Positions 35,101 through 40,071 of a stretch of DNA of 64,000 nt are shown here, in pieces. The position numbers and the translations under genes were made by a program. The notes beneath the pieces are model-generated. The model had not been told where the DNA came from. It made no database searches and saw nothing but the letters and a program-made list of their open reading frames with translations. Position 1 is the first letter of the stretch. Each line of letters starts with the position of its first letter. The DNA comes from an uncultured Flavobacteriaceae bacterium (GTDB taxonomy: Bacteria > Bacteroidota > Bacteroidia > Flavobacteriales > Flavobacteriaceae), in NCBI GenBank assembly GCA_943787295.1, contig CALSLW010000002.1, forward strand, positions 586,189 to 650,188. Reading direction: 5' to 3'.

Positions 35101-38100
35101 ATATTTCCATCATTCTCTAATCTAAATGTGTAAACTAACTGATCCCCAGAAGAAATTAAACCATCACCATCATTATCTATATTTACATATGTTTTGGTGA
35201 GATCTAAAGATGAATTTGCAGCAATTAATACATCAGTTGTATCAGAAACAGTATTTGAATCAGTATCATCGCCGTCGTCACTAATATCACTTACATAGAT
35301 TGTTCCCGCGATATTACTTGCTTGAACAAAAGCACTATTTATTACTCCTCCATTATCCAAAGCAGCCTGAGTAATTGTATAGGCAGCTGTATATGTTTTA
35401 GTTGCGCCTGGAGCAATTGTATTGGAATCACTTGAAGTAGGGGAAGCATTAAGAGATAATGAATTTCCGTTGGCATCAGTAAGAGTATCAATAATTGAAA
35501 AATTAGTTAGTGATTCTGTCCCCTTATTCTCAACAACTATTGTATAATTTATTATGTCTCCTATACCTGTTTCTCCATCTGAATTCACATCATTAACAAC
35601 TGCTGTTTTTGTAGCTTCTAACTCTAAAGAACCTGAAAATATATCTATTGTAGGGTCATCTGAAGTATTACCATCTGAATCATCACCATCGTCACTAATA
35701 TCTGATATTGTTCCAAATAGCGAAGAGGCAGTTACTGATACTGTATTTGAGGTACCTCCCCCATCAATGGAGGCTTGATTAATTACAAAAGTTGCTCTAT
35801 ACTCAGCAGTCTCATTTACTCTCAAAGACCCTTGGTCTGATCCAAGGCTGGAAGTAATAAAAGTAGGTGTGGATGTGAGTGTAAGTGAACTTCCGCTTAC
35901 AGTTATAAGCTCGTCTTCAAGAGTAACGGATGCTAGGTTGAGATTACCAGTATTTTCAACAATAATTGTGTAAGTTATTGTATCTCCAAGTCCAACAGCC
36001 CCATCTCCTTCGTCTGTAATTGTAGATGTTTTTGTGATCTCTATTCCTGGTGTTCTTTCTATCGGTGTTTCAGTCCTATCATCCTCAGTGTTTTCATCAA
36101 AATCATCTCCATCATCACTTAAATCTGATACAGATTGATCAGAGGGAGATAATGCAGTAACTGATACTTGATTTGATACTCCACCAGCATCAACATCACT
36201 TTGTCTAATGATATATGTCCCTACAAAAGTTGCTATTTCGTTTGGCTTTAAAATTCCAAAAGAAGATCCTTGGTTTGAATTTACAAAACTTGGTCCAGTA
36301 TCTAGGACCATAGTAGATGTAACAGAAATGTCTGCCAAATCATCAACAAGGGCAATATTATCCAATGTTACATTACTTTTATTCTGAACAAGAATAGTAT
36401 AATCAATTCTATCAGATAAGGATACTAAACCATCAGAATCATTATCAGTAAATGTTGCTGTTTTAGTTGCCTCAATCAAAAGTTCTGCAGCTACAATAAC
36501 ATCAGTTGGATCACTAGTTTGATTACCATCATCATCATCTCCATCATCACTCGCATCAGTAACATCTGTTGAAGAGCTACCAGGGTTTCGTCCAGATGCT
36601 ACAACTGTATTTCTAAAACCACCCGAATCAATAGCTTCTTGTGTAATTGTATAAGAGGCAACGTAAGTTGCTATTTCACCAACAATAAGATTACCCTCCG
36701 AAGAACCATTTGATGAACTTAAAAAAACCGGCCCAGCATCTAATGATATCGAAGCTCCTGCTAATCCAACAAAAGTGTCATTTAATGAAATTGTGTTAAC
36801 ATTAACATTCCCTTTATTTTCTACTGTGATTGTATAAACTGCAACATCCCCAACTTGTGGATTACTATTAGATGAGACTGAAACAGTTTTGGTAACCTCA
36901 AGTATGGGGTTGTAATCCAGTCTAACTTCCGTTGGGTCATTTTCGAAATTTCCATCTAGATCGTCACCGTTGTCACTTGTATCATTGACTGAAACACCAT
37001 TAAATGCATCAGCTGTAACTACTACTTGATTACTAACAAAATTTGTAGCAACATCATTTGCGTCAACAGTATAACTAGCTGTATAGGTGGCCAATTCTCC
37101 TGCCTGTAGACTCCCTTGAGGTGATGATCCTGAAGATGAATTATATGTTGGCCCAGCATCCAATGTTAGAGCTGTTCCATCTCCTCTTGTGAATGAATCT
37201 GAAAGTGAAATATTCGAAAGAGAAGAATTTCCTGTATTTAAAACCGTAATAGTAAATACAGTTATATCTCCAACACCAGGCAGAGTGTCACCATTATCTA
37301 CAAGTACTCCTGTTTTAGTTACTTTAATCCCCGGATCAACGGTAAAGACTGTCCTTGTTTTATCATCAACCAAATTCCCATCACTATCATTTCCATCATC
37401 ACTAACATCAGAAATATCATTTGTGTTTCCTGGACTACTTGCAGTAACAGTAACGGTATTTAAAATACATCCCGAATCAATTTCTAATGCCCCTATAGTG
37501 TAGGTAGCAGTGTAGGTAGCTATTTCTCCTGGAATTAAACTCCCTTGAGAAGACGACCCACTGTTTGAATTCCATGTCGGTCCTGAGTCTAGAGAAAGAA
37601 CTTGAGATTCATCACAATTGGTCAATAAATCTACTAGAGTAATATTCGAAAATTCAATTTGACCTGTGTTTTGAATTTTTATAGTGTAAATAATAATATC
37701 ATTTTCACCAGGCTCACCGTCTCCATCATCAATTCTAGTGAATGTTTTTGTTGCCTCAACTTGCTTATCAATTGTAAGAAAAGTAAATGTAGCATCATCC
37801 AAAGTATTTCCATCATCTTCAATTCCATCATCTGAGATGTCAGAAACATCATTTGAATTTCCAGGAGAACTTGCTGTTGCTTCAATAGAATTATAAACAA
37901 AACCTGAGTTAGCTGCATTTACCGATATCGTATAAGCTGCAGTGTAAATAGCGATTTCCCCAACTTGCAATGTCCCTGCGGAGGATCCTAATGAAGAAGA
38001 TGAAAAAACTGGAGGATTATCAAGTGATAAATTATTCCCATTCCCATCTCGAAAGGTGTCACTTAATGTCAAATTTGACAAGGTAACATTTCCATCATTT

Positions 38101-39152
38101 ACAATTCTAATTGTATAATTGATAATGTCATTTGGATCATTTAAACCATTCCCATTCACATCCTGGACAGAAGCACTTTTAGTTACCTCCAATGATGGAG
38201 TTGTTGTTATTGTTGACTCGGTACAATCGTTAGTCGTATTTCCATCAGTATCTATTCCGTTGTCAGCAGTATCAGTAAATTGCCTTTCAGAATGAACTCC
38301 ATTTACTTGAACGTCTAAACAATTTCTTAGTCCACCTGAATCGACAGCTCCCTGTTGGACATTATATACTGCTTTATAAGTAGCTGTTTCACCTACGAGT
38401 AATTCTCCATTGGTAGAACCTTGGTCAGATGAAACAAAAATTGGTCCTGGAGGGGTAAATGGAGCTACTAGTGCTAAAGTATTATTATTGTAATCTTGAA
38501 GAATATCAAATAATGCTATCGACTCTAAATCTTCTTCTCCATTATTGTAAACTGTAATTATGTATTCTAATTGGTCTCCCAAACCTATTGAACCATCACC
38601 ATCATTATCAATATAGTTTTCAAGTTTAGTTCCTTCTACATTCGTTACAATATTTCCTATTATTATTTGTGTTGGATCATTATTAATATTGCCGTCAGAA
38701 TCATCACCATCATTTGAGATATCAACAACATTATTTGTATTCCCAGGGGTACTACCAGTTCCTGTAACAGTTAAACTAATCCCCCCTGCACTAACGCCAG
38801 CAGAATCGAAGGTATAAGTTGCAACGTAAGTGGAAATTTCGCCAGCTGTTAGACTTCCTTGAGGTGAAGAGCCAGAATTACCAACAAAAGTAATCATAGA
38901 ACTTAGTGATAAAGCTGTACCGTCTATTCCAATAAGGGTATTAGTTATTGTGAAGTTTGAAATAGTAATGTTGCTGATATTCTCAACCTTCGTTGTAAAA
39001 ACAACAATGTCTCCTGAACCTACAGAATTATCGCTATCATTTACTATATCTGAGTGAGTTGTTATGTCAAGAATTGTACTTTGAGACCATGAAAAACTAA
39101 TAAAAGAGAATATGAAAAAAAAAAGAATTCTATATTTTATCAATTTTGACAT
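17109..39152 (-). CDS. Giant modular DUF11 surface adhesin, N-terminal and central part
   Basis: 7347 aa, the longest open part of a locus reaching to 6721. Signal peptide: MSKLIKYRILFFFIFSFISF, then SWSQ. About 40 DUF11-type beta-sandwich units follow, each closing with an acidic SDDGDDxDGNTxDDPT stretch that could bind calcium. Inserted modules: DSDGDGIPD-type repeats at about 1607-1636 and 1831-1987 flanking a lectin-like jelly roll; three related jelly-roll-like domains (about 2054-2269, 2432-2636, 2949-3161); C-type-lectin-like domains (about 2716-2811, 3800-3927, 3944-4031); a cupredoxin-like domain (about 4184-4306). Size, repeats and the PorP/OmpA neighbours fit a SprB-like T9SS adhesin for gliding, attachment or binding of polysaccharide; ligand unknown. 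It ends in a frameshift at about 17,110, not at a true C-terminus. Confidence 0.85.
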   Translation of the reverse strand: MSKLIKYRILFFFIFSFISFSWSQSTILDITTHSDIVNDSDNSVGSGDIVVFTTKVENISNITISNFTITNTLIGIDGTALSLSSMITFVGNSGSSPQGSLTAGEISTYVATYTFDSAGVSAGGISLTVTGTGSTPGNTNNVVDISNDGDDSDGNINNDPTQIIIGNIVTNVEGTKLENYIDNDGDGSIGLGDQLEYIITVYNNGEEDLESIALFDILQDYNNNTLALVAPFTPPGPIFVSSDQGSTNGELLVGETATYKAVYNVQQGAVDSGGLRNCLDVQVNGVHSERQFTDTADNGIDTDGNTTNDCTESTITTTPSLEVTKSASVQDVNGNGLNDPNDIINYTIRIVNDGNVTLSNLTLSDTFRDGNGNNLSLDNPPVFSSSSLGSSAGTLQVGEIAIYTAAYTISVNAANSGFVYNSIEATASSPGNSNDVSDISDDGIEDDGNTLDDATFTFLTIDKQVEATKTFTRIDDGDGEPGENDIIIYTIKIQNTGQIEFSNITLVDLLTNCDESQVLSLDSGPTWNSNSGSSSQGSLIPGEIATYTATYTIGALEIDSGCILNTVTVTASSPGNTNDISDVSDDGNDSDGNLVDDKTRTVFTVDPGIKVTKTGVLVDNGDTLPGVGDITVFTITVLNTGNSSLSNISLSDSFTRGDGTALTLDAGPTYNSSSGSSPQGSLQAGELATYTASYTVDANDVATNFVSNQVVVTADAFNGVSVNDTSDNGDDLDGNFENDPTEVRLDYNPILEVTKTVSVSSNSNPQVGDVAVYTITVENKGNVNVNTISLNDTFVGLAGASISLDAGPVFLSSSNGSSEGNLIVGEIATYVASYTITQEAIDSGGFRNTVVASGRNPGSSSTDVTDASDDGDDDDGNQTSDPTDVIVAAELLIEATKTATFTDNDSDGLVSLSDRIDYTILVQNKSNVTLDNIALVDDLADISVTSTMVLDTGPSFVNSNQGSSFGILKPNEIATFVGTYIIRQSDVDAGGVSNQVSVTALSPSDQSVSDLSDDGDDFDENTEDDRTETPIERTPGIEITKTSTITDEGDGAVGLGDTITYTIIVENTGNLNLASVTLEDELITVSGSSLTLTSTPTFITSSLGSDQGSLRVNETAEYRATFVINQASIDGGGTSNTVSVTASSLFGTISDISDDGDDSDGNTSDDPTIDIFSGSLELEATKTAVVNDVNSDGETGIGDIINYTIVVENKGTESLTNFSIIDTLTDANGNSLSLNASPTSSDSNTIAPGATKTYTAAYTITQAALDNGGVINSAFVQASNIAGTIYVSDISDDGDDTDSNTVSDTTDVLIAANSSLDLTKTYVNIDNDGDGLISSGDQLVYTFRLENDGNITQNFIFITDAISDFDGNSLSLDAFSSPNRLAFNSNSNGSNPGTLISGEIATYTATYTIQNADIPSGGISNTATATSYTYVEGNPVVKEQDRSDDGDDNDGNTEDDPTLSYFGDLPEIEVTKTATYTGYQDGPDVGDIAVFTITVENISSQDLIKNLTFVDTLTDNYLLPRTMSSTVTFSSSTAGSSLGTLTIGEIATYTSSYTITQADIDSGGIRNQITFEGTSDRNPVPEEKDVKDISDNGTDTDGNTSDDPTILVLGTDSDGDGIPDSTDIDDDDDGILDQDEQCLTFLLDGTSFESYTGTFPPGSPANRNSPFPNTSTAPPFTSVNGDGEVWSSSQGPQGTTFTPYQGFYFIELLTNDASANDASYWNESTLGTNPNYDRIMVIENVYPNRTYNIEYFHKEGGRFVATHAGGGATLLQIQSMNTNYAVNNISTPTADWTSNTVSFTTDSQTTRVAILFSAYSPGVNSSIQLDAITMSDPISCNNDVDSDGIPNGLDLDSDNDGIYDVIESGNEALDTNFDGIINGLDEGFVDSDLNGASDATESNILIDSDSDGTIDAFELDSDNDGCSDSEEAGYTDPDSDGILGGSPVTQDSKGKVTSGTDGYTTPQDLNADSTFDYRDSNYDVGCYNPALIVVKSAIVSDTNSNGLNDVGDVINYTVVVTNTGGLPITFTSVDDQYTYGSETKNLTLDWSSSSTQTVITSTENLFYYSNRVDDSDYQWNEQNGNNGYPEAEWGYPPGVDYYFDTSSGVSYSEVDYVFTTNGFGTTRSPYQYSSTDPKVSKYSRISNQNVATYYVFEDVSLEANTEYTVSVYAAAPNNTYFDTTNDHEKLRFVHRPPGGVDIYGDYNRVTGPVSTQNANNDSGWTRYHHTFTTGNAGSYRVGFSAPYFTNSYTRIWGAQLEKGGTPTRLTYTYNNRVSSTATSTGFADPRSAPLPSGGSAIYTGQLTITQEMLDNALELSNQVTITGSFTSPGGISGEIFDVSADDDNNDGNTEDDPTIVSLNALDELTVTKIALISDENSNSLNDVGDVITYKITIENTGRTNLKSFTITDTLEDSTGQIREQITDTASFTLGDNSNLFTYSQHMDDTDYDWSEEGDVWGSALNSYGHPKNEPYYFSTASGDSYGNVDYNFPTNGAGLTKNNNNSGDSRSGEHARIHDNNIEGRYFYQDVTLKANTQYTVSVYASAWDSNHDNAVINHQMRFVYRPPGGSDTFSDYITFETYGAWNLKRYSYTFTTSAAGTYRVGIDPPYAGSNGGRFWGAQLEEGPIPTRYVYTWSNTDSAPSDPLPVNIETNTLAYVDWPSGLPNRNGLDALRVQHDNDISDYPIGNGYWSMIEVEPENFTNFDNRPTSSHFDNYGPYTYNGHRYYIETTGWDWTTHRNNAQAAGGYLWVPNTKEEWDYIRSVIPTNNWIWTGVYQENNTAYQADQQRGGWKALDGSYVPMPGESTVLSPGAKVEYEFEHTIAQEDVDDGMLINQFYVSANGSSGIVSDTSDDGDDTDGNTEDDPTIVEISKISSVTIVKTATVSDVNGDGLNGVGDIIEYTIVVTNTGNTKLTSSTILDSLTDGLGNPRSLNSTVAYVSTTATITTQEPTNNLFTYSNRIDDTDNEWNEQGSITGYPENEWGYPPGIEYYFDTSSGRAYSEVDHVFTTNGLGTTRSPYVYAGTDRRVHMYSRIHNNAVADRYVFQDVVLEANTEYTVSVYAAAYSSSYVNSSNNYDKIRFVYRPWFGSDTFSSYQPITSWVRSDNNNNNGWARYHYTFTSGTAGNYRVGFTPLYNGSYGGRFWGAQLEKGNSPTRLIYTYNSKTPSYLVDVDTVTTTIDNNEILEARSVDTYVASYTITQDDVDSKFLSNTATFTGIDPDGSTVVSKTSDDGDLTNGEKNPTIISLASTSTIEVIKTATVQDVNNSEVNDVGDIITYTIVVSNTGYTTVNSLTLDDTLTDYNSASLSYNHPISFLSATSGSTSVSLDVAGVVSFTASYTITQSDVDSGGVSNTILILGSSSGLSNNVTATNEISTDLTDATPGLELTKQFTTTDVNGNTKVDLGDIIIYTISAENTGNVELSGLTFTDTMTTYFGESLTLSSGPSYSSSTDASTTSGTIAVGETETYEATFTITQQSIDAGGVYNTISAVASSPTNSNNVSDTSDNGDDTDGNTTDDITDTAFDVNPKIRVTKTAEVQDVNGNTINDVGDIIVYEILVSNVGDMKISSLILVDTISDANGNTLTLNEPLSSLNSSSGSSSTTLLIRGSTTYTTSYTITQSDLNAGSVINNVVVTGSSSTNSNNVNNNSQVETILATVNPVIEITKIASITDNGDGVNGVGDIVDYYVSVQNKGNVPVENPTIEDILTDGNGNTLSLTVPLTYQSTTKTITTNLGVGAVDFTSTANGKWERTYPKSDAGYDYAQYKRTGFYRSLPNSSAVAGLIEFNDGRTVQAGYSYVGAYDGHSYMRNNNTVSWTNQRDVAISIGGYLANITTPGEREFLNSVLPNSWYWVGLYQDNTDPDFSEPAGGWKWLDGKKEEKLGSDIWVNNEPNDTGNSNSRGYFYISSNDVRTADRPNSGSYKYLIEFDDGRTSQAGFIRLNGTFEGHTYFVSSSDVTWDVAKATAESLGGYLLVVDSSHEWGWIRDQEPDWDDFINSNPHWIGLSQDPDAYDFSEPQGGWRWVNGVPLQGPLTTYTVTNTIDTDNLIGVDNIDRYTAKYLITQSDFDSGSISNVVSLTGSSPSRSNDASDVSDDGDDNDGNTTDDPTQTNFNALPSMEVTKVATVTDVNGNGQNDLGDIINYNIYIHNKGNVNLTTPTLVDYLSDGIGTDLSSQLNGPSYYSQTLSPTTVNLTVTVAQVDGSNKYFIDGVAQKELVLQKGYTYRFNQSNASNSSHPLNLSTTSDGTHNSGSSYTTSVTMAGTPGNAGAYTEIYVVESTPALNYYCSAHSGMGGKAYTIGSVSGQQGVIRPNEVMTYTASYTISGASASTAFISNIATVTTSSPGNSNDIVDLADDGDDTDGNTENDPTIIDLVPDPEMELTKTGTITFDNGDGMISPGDRITFTIRLENVGNLLINNITLTDTMVDGNGVSLNLDSGPTLIESSLGSADGILQLSEVATYTAVYTITNATANSGLVSNSIYAVGSAGGLSNNVTETSDDGDDNDGNSEDDPTVIDIPELPSIEVTKTYTTNDLNGNGVIDLGDRINYTIRIENTGSQDLTGLNLAETFTNLTSDVLNLSSGPNYSSSTHGNAQGLLVYGETETYIGNYIIEQLAIDAAGVRNSVLATISSPGNSNNVTDTSDDGDDTDGNTQDDATITDFVTNPSIEVTKTAQVNDTNSDGRTDKDDIVTYTITVVNTGDTQVDNISFNDIITTSTGFQLSLTANPARISTSAGSALGTLLIGETAIYTAQFIIDQTAYDAQFISNTVTVTADAIGQTGNVSDTSDDGDDSDGNTVDDPTITVMTPQTKIEVTKTFTVVDGGDGEIDVGDTVRFSIAVENTGNAPLNGITIEDVLKDGDGNVIALSDGPYYVSGSQGSTEGDLLNGEIGTYVAFFIVTQQAYDSGSISNVATATGSSEFGTNDVIDVSDDGNDLDGNTTDDPTEVIITSQAKINVEKTASVFDEGDGFINVGDTINYVITVTNNGATTLSSITLTDILTDNSSNTLTLTNGPNFVSASQGSSSGTLNIGEIATYSASYVIQQAAANSGAIYNQVQIIASSPGQINDVSDTSDDGDDSDGNTTDDPTVVEMDFSPIIDITKTAIVTDNNSNSLTDLGDAIVYQITVNNIGNVTLSSLTITDTITDKNLELLTLTSGPDFVSSSLSSAEGTLLVGESATYSATFVIDQQSVDSGDVLNSVYAVASSPGNSNNVSDTSDDGDDSDGNTTDDKTVVEIDQSSIIEATKTASVIDNNTSGSTDLGDTIVYTITVENKGNVTLSGVSLTDTLLDGDGSPLSLTAGPTFNSSTASSAQGTLTVGETATYTASYTITQAALDTGGVSNSVLVTGSSPGQSNNVTDTSDDGDDSDGNTEDDTTDTSIDNSPSLEVTKTSAITDNGDGVVGKGDVVQYTISVVNNGNVTLSSLTVADVLSDSNSGVLSLSFGPSFSGSSQGSAQGTLKVGETANYIAYFIINQAAVDAGGLSNQASATASSPGNSNDVSDMSDDGDDNDGNTTDDPTVTDITASSSIEVTKTAAVTDNGDGDTGAGDVINYTITVENKGNVTLTGLTLVDTLTDGSGGSLTLTNGPSFSSTTLGSSPGTLKPDEIATYSGYYIISANAALTSSINNSVLATASSPGQSNNVTDTSDDGDDSDGNTEDDVTVVGISPNPGVEATKTAVVIDSNSNSSNDQGDIIVYTITIENTGNVTLTGVSLTDTLTDNAGNILSLSSGPVFTSASSGSSEGTLRVGETATYTASYTIEADAAATGSIKNRVLVTSSSPGNNDDVIDISDNGDDNDGNTLNDHTVVLATAEPKIEATKTAAVIDNGDGNTGAGDIIVYTITVENTGGITLSNISLSDVLTDGDGGNLSLTSGPSLTNATTGSSAATLQATGVLTYTATYTISNAAANTPSINNRVTVTASSPGNNNNVTDISDNGNDGDGNTEDDQTVVIIDPTPIIEVTKTSSVTDDGDGIIGSGDVINYVITIENKGNVTLSSLTVTDSLTDGNGDSLVMGNGPYFSGSDQGSGLGTLLAGEISTYRAYYIITDASAATGQISNIATATASSPGNSNDVFDQSDDGDDSDGNTEDDPTVVDIIPNTSMEITKTATVIDNGDGTNGASDVIVYTITVNNTGDTSLTGVTISDVLTDGNGTALSLDAGPTFTSASSGSSQGSLASGEIATYTATYTIIQNAASTGSISNIVTGTASSPGQSNNVTDTSDDGDDSDGNTVDDPTIVNTQSSGGVEVTKTASVVDTNGNGNNDQGDVIVYTITVANTGSVTLSGLSLTDTLTDGSGGSLSLSSGPTFNSNSASSAEGSLAIGEVSTYTATYTISQNAANTGSVNNSVSATASTPGNTNDVTDVSDDGDDSDGNTTNDQTVVLTSSDSSIEVTKTAIVNDTNSNGKTDQGDVIVYNIAVHNTGNITLSSITVSDTLTDGNGGPLSLDSGPRFVSNSGSSAQGTLISGEIATYTATYTISSAVENTPSVNNTAQAIASTPGNSNDVTDVSDNGNDGDGNTTDDPTVVNITSSPQMEVTKEGTVTDNGDGVLGVGDTVNYTIKIENQGNVNITDPLLVDTFTDALSNTLTLSSGPTFNFGDLGSSEGTIKPNETAHYAATFVITQAVVDAGGLINSVTVTASSTVNPGGLSDVSDDGDDTDGNTTDDATILAINPNPILETTKTAVVIQNNGNGINDLGDTIVYTITVENKGNVTLSGLSLADTLTDGDGGSLSLSSGPTFNSSTASSAQGTLIVGEIASYTATYTITQDAVDSGSVVNTVMATASSPQNTNDVTDRSDNGDDSDGETQDDNTVVVLSRSSELEATKTASVIDNNTSGSTDLGDTIVYTITVENKGNVTLSGVSLTDTLLDGDGSPLSLTSGPIFTSSTASSAQGTLMVGETATYTASYTITQAALDTGGVSNSVLVTGSSPGQSNNVTDTSDDGDDSDGNTEDDTTDTSIDNSPSLEVTKTSAITDNGDGVVGKGDVVQYTISVVNNGNVTLSSLTVADVLSDASGTTLSLNSGPSFSGSSQGSAQGTLKVGETASYSALYIITQAAVDAGGLSNQASATASSPGNSNDVSDMSDDGDDNDGNTTDDPTVTDITASSSIEVTKTAAVTDNGDGDTGASDAINYTITVENKGNVTLTGLTLVDTLTDGSGGSLTLTNGPSFSSTTLGSSPGTLKPDEIATYSGYYIISSAAALTSSVNNSVLATASSPGQTNNVTDTSDDGDDSDGNTEDDVTVVEISPNPGVEATKTAVVIDSNSNSSNDQGDIIVYTITIENTGNVTLTGVSLTDTLTDNAGNILSLSSGPVFTSASSGSSEGTLRVGETATYTASYTIEADAAAEQEEY
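26235..26600 (-). other. Cupredoxin-like domain in the adhesin
   Basis: Inside one DUF11 unit the chain leaves the repeat pattern: VNLTVTVAQVDGSNKYFIDG, an early SHPLNL histidine, then NYYCSAHSGMGGKAY. Cys-x2-His-x2-Met following an upstream His is the arrangement of a type 1 copper site, and similar YYCSxHSGMGG segments occur in marine proteins with cupredoxin-like folds. The DUF11 pattern resumes after it (GVIRPNEVMTYTASYTI). Confidence 0.65.
27060..27750 (-). other. Two tandem C-type-lectin-like domains in the adhesin
   Basis: First copy: GHSYMRNNNTVSWTNQRDVA, GGYLANI, WYWVGLYQD, GGWKWLDG, WVNNEPND. Second: GHTYFVSSSDVTWDVAKATA, GGYLLVV, HWIGLSQD, GGWRWVNG. These follow the C-type lectin fold order (W..A...GG.L..I, WIGL, W.W.DG). 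The first keeps an EPN motif, which in animal lectins goes with mannose-type sugar binding. The usual cysteines are missing, as in many bacterial versions. Confidence 0.7.
29670..30305 (-). other. Jelly-roll-like inserted domain, copy 3
   Basis: Starts NLFTYSNRIDDTDNEWNEQG and ends FWGAQLEKGNSPTRLIYTYN. Internal marks are a VFQDVVLEANTEYTVSVYAA strand and a NYRVGF strand. Ends such as WGAQLE.G..PT..I are typical of carbohydrate-binding beta-sandwich domains in secreted and phage-tail proteins. It is inserted in the middle of a DUF11 unit, between the LTDGLGNPRSL strand and the VDTYVASYTITQ strand. Confidence 0.6.
30715..31010 (-). other. C-type-lectin-like domain in the adhesin
   Basis: YNGHRYYIETTGWDWTTHRN, AAGGYLWVPN, WIWTGVYQEN and GGWKALDG keep the order of a C-type-lectin-like fold but lack EPN/QPD. 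It follows jelly-roll-like copy 2 within the same DUF11 unit. Confidence 0.6.
31245..31855 (-). other. Jelly-roll-like inserted domain, copy 2
   Basis: NLFTYSQHMDDTDYDWSEEG to FWGAQLEEGPIPTRYVYTW. It is the most diverged of the three copies but keeps DVTLKANTQYTVSVYASA and TYRVGI, the RFVYRPPGGSDTFSDY loop and the same insertion point in its DUF11 host unit. Confidence 0.6.
32345..32990 (-). other. Jelly-roll-like inserted domain, copy 1
   Basis: NLFYYSNRVDDSDYQWNEQN to IWGAQLEKGGTPTRLTYTYN. Close to copy 3 (EWGYPPG, YYFDTSSG, FTTNGFGTTRSPY). All three copies carry the DDxDxxWxE opening and the WGAQLE closing motif, so they arose by duplication together with, or into, neighbouring DUF11 units. 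Confidence 0.6.
33190..34330 (-). other. Calcium-type DSDGD repeats around a lectin-like domain
   Basis: DSDGDGIPDSTDIDDDDDG opens the block. Next comes a domain with FESYTGTFPPGS, YFIELLTNDAS, NYDRIMVIENVYPN and SSIQLDAITMSD, a jelly-roll-like pattern. Then more acidic repeats (DVDSDGIPNGLDLDSDNDGI, DSDSDGTIDAFELDSDNDG). The acidic repeats are thrombospondin type 3-like and probably bind calcium. The block separates the plain N-terminal DUF11 units from the units that carry insertions. Confidence 0.7.
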
Positions 39153-39201
39153 TTTATTGTTTAATTCAGTAATTAAATTTATTGAAATACTATCGCTTTA
39201 C

Positions 39202-39231
39202 TTTGATTTAGCCATTGGTTTATTACTTTTG
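39202..39231 (+). promoter_or_regulatory. Bacteroidota-type promoter candidate
   Basis: TTTG at 39,202-39,205 and TACTTTTG at 39,224-39,231, spaced by 18 bases, fit the -33 TTTG / -7 TAnnTTTG consensus of Bacteroidota. It points away from the adhesin gene into a region without a gene up to 40,072. Confidence 0.45.
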
Positions 39232-39237
39232 CAGTAT

Positions 39238-39667
39238 AAATGCAGTGAATGATGCCTGTTTTTTTTTAATCCACTTGACCAAAAATCTTATTTAATTAAC
39301 TCCTCTTAAATCTTAAAAAGATCGTTAGAGTTTTTATTTATTAAACGATAGGTAAGGAGTAAGGGGTTTCGAGATTGAGTTTTCTTTTTGCAGTTCTAAA
39401 CTCACAATAATTCACACTGATTCATCTTCCATTCCATATTTGACTGACCAGACGCTAACCAAACTTCACCAATTAGAATTAGACCGAAGAAAAAATATAG
39501 TGCATTCTTTAGCATTATTAAATATATTAAATTTCTGAGGATTTCTTTGTCTGAGTTAATTCATTAAAAGATGAAGTTGTGCTGCATCTTTGAATAATAG
39601 GGGGAGCTAGCGCAACCGCTACACTTCATTAACATTTTAACCCTGCACGATGAGTGAGGGGTTTTTT
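39238..39667 (+). ncRNA. Possible untranslated transcript
   Basis: The region between the promoter candidate at 39,202 and the terminator at 39,639-39,667 has no convincing ORF in the plus direction, but has both transcription signals and a small hairpin (AAGATG...CATCTT, about 39,569-39,592). It could be a small RNA or the remnant of a lost gene. This is an inference from signals only. Nothing else was recognised between 39,153 and 39,690. Confidence 0.2.
39639..39667 (+). terminator. Rho-independent terminator
   Basis: AACCCTGCAC, loop, AGTGAGGGGTT and then TTTTT. The T run is on the plus strand, so it would stop a transcript coming from the left. Confidence 0.65.
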
Positions 39668-39689
39668 CTTGCCCATAATTTTTAAAGAG

Positions 39690-39775
39690 ATTTCTCGACT
39701 TCGCTCGAAATGGACATAGGGTAGTCACTTCGACCGCATAGATTCACTTCGACCGTAGCGGAGAAGTCCAAGACT
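39690..39775. repeat. Intergenic CTTCGACCG-type repeat
   Basis: TTCTCGACTTCGCTCGAAAT, then CACTTCGACCG twice and AGCGGAGAAGTC. Short GC-richer elements with CTTCGCTCGAAATG and CTTCGACCG words are scattered between genes in many flavobacterial genomes (general knowledge). No coding content. Confidence 0.5.
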
Positions 39776-39894
39776 TGATCGATTTTTAAACTTTACATAA
39801 CGATTTATAAACACAGACTAATCTTATCGATTGTAGTTTTATAGAGGACTATAAATCAATACTACGTTATTTATTTTAGTCAAAAATTGTCTCT

Positions 39895-39924
39895 AAAAGG
39901 GTGGTCTTATCAGCTACCCTTTTT
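39895..39924 (+). terminator. Hairpin with T run
   Basis: AAAAGGGTGGT, loop, AGCTACCCTTTTT forms an 11-bp stem. It is followed by T on plus and preceded by A on plus, so it could act in both directions. No gene ends directly before it. Confidence 0.5.
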
Positions 39925-40022
39925 GTATGCTATAAGACTGCGAATTTTGATGTAATCCAAAAGCCATTTCCTATTTTACTGTCTGCTGTTTATTCGCATG
40001 TACCCTATTTTGTAAATAAAAC

Positions 40023-40053
40023 TTTACATTTTGATTTTTTTAGCTTACTTTTG
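40023..40053 (+). promoter_or_regulatory. Promoter candidate of the membrane protein/HTH pair
   Basis: TACTTTTG at 40,046-40,053 fits the -7 consensus, with a weak TTTA at the -33 distance. The word ACTTTACA stands twice, at about 40,021 and 40,062, on either side of the promoter, a possible operator for the HTH protein encoded downstream. Confidence 0.4.
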
Positions 40054-40071
40054 TCAAGTAAACTTTACAAT

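Noticed and set aside
7706-39000. Many plus-strand ORFs of 60-150 aa across the adhesin, with VFPSxSSPSS and LVFPGL patterns
   Set aside because: They are antisense shadows of the repeated SDDGDDxDGNT and SPGNTND codons; their apparent family likeness only mirrors the DUF11 repeats.
6721-39152. The regular 435-bp repeats as a possible CRISPR or satellite array
   Set aside because: The repeat unit is coding, diverged by codon and in frame; no short repeats with unique spacers.
39901-40071. Upstream extension of the membrane protein ORF
   Set aside because: It would start inside a terminator hairpin and cross the promoter; the ATG at 40,072 is better placed.
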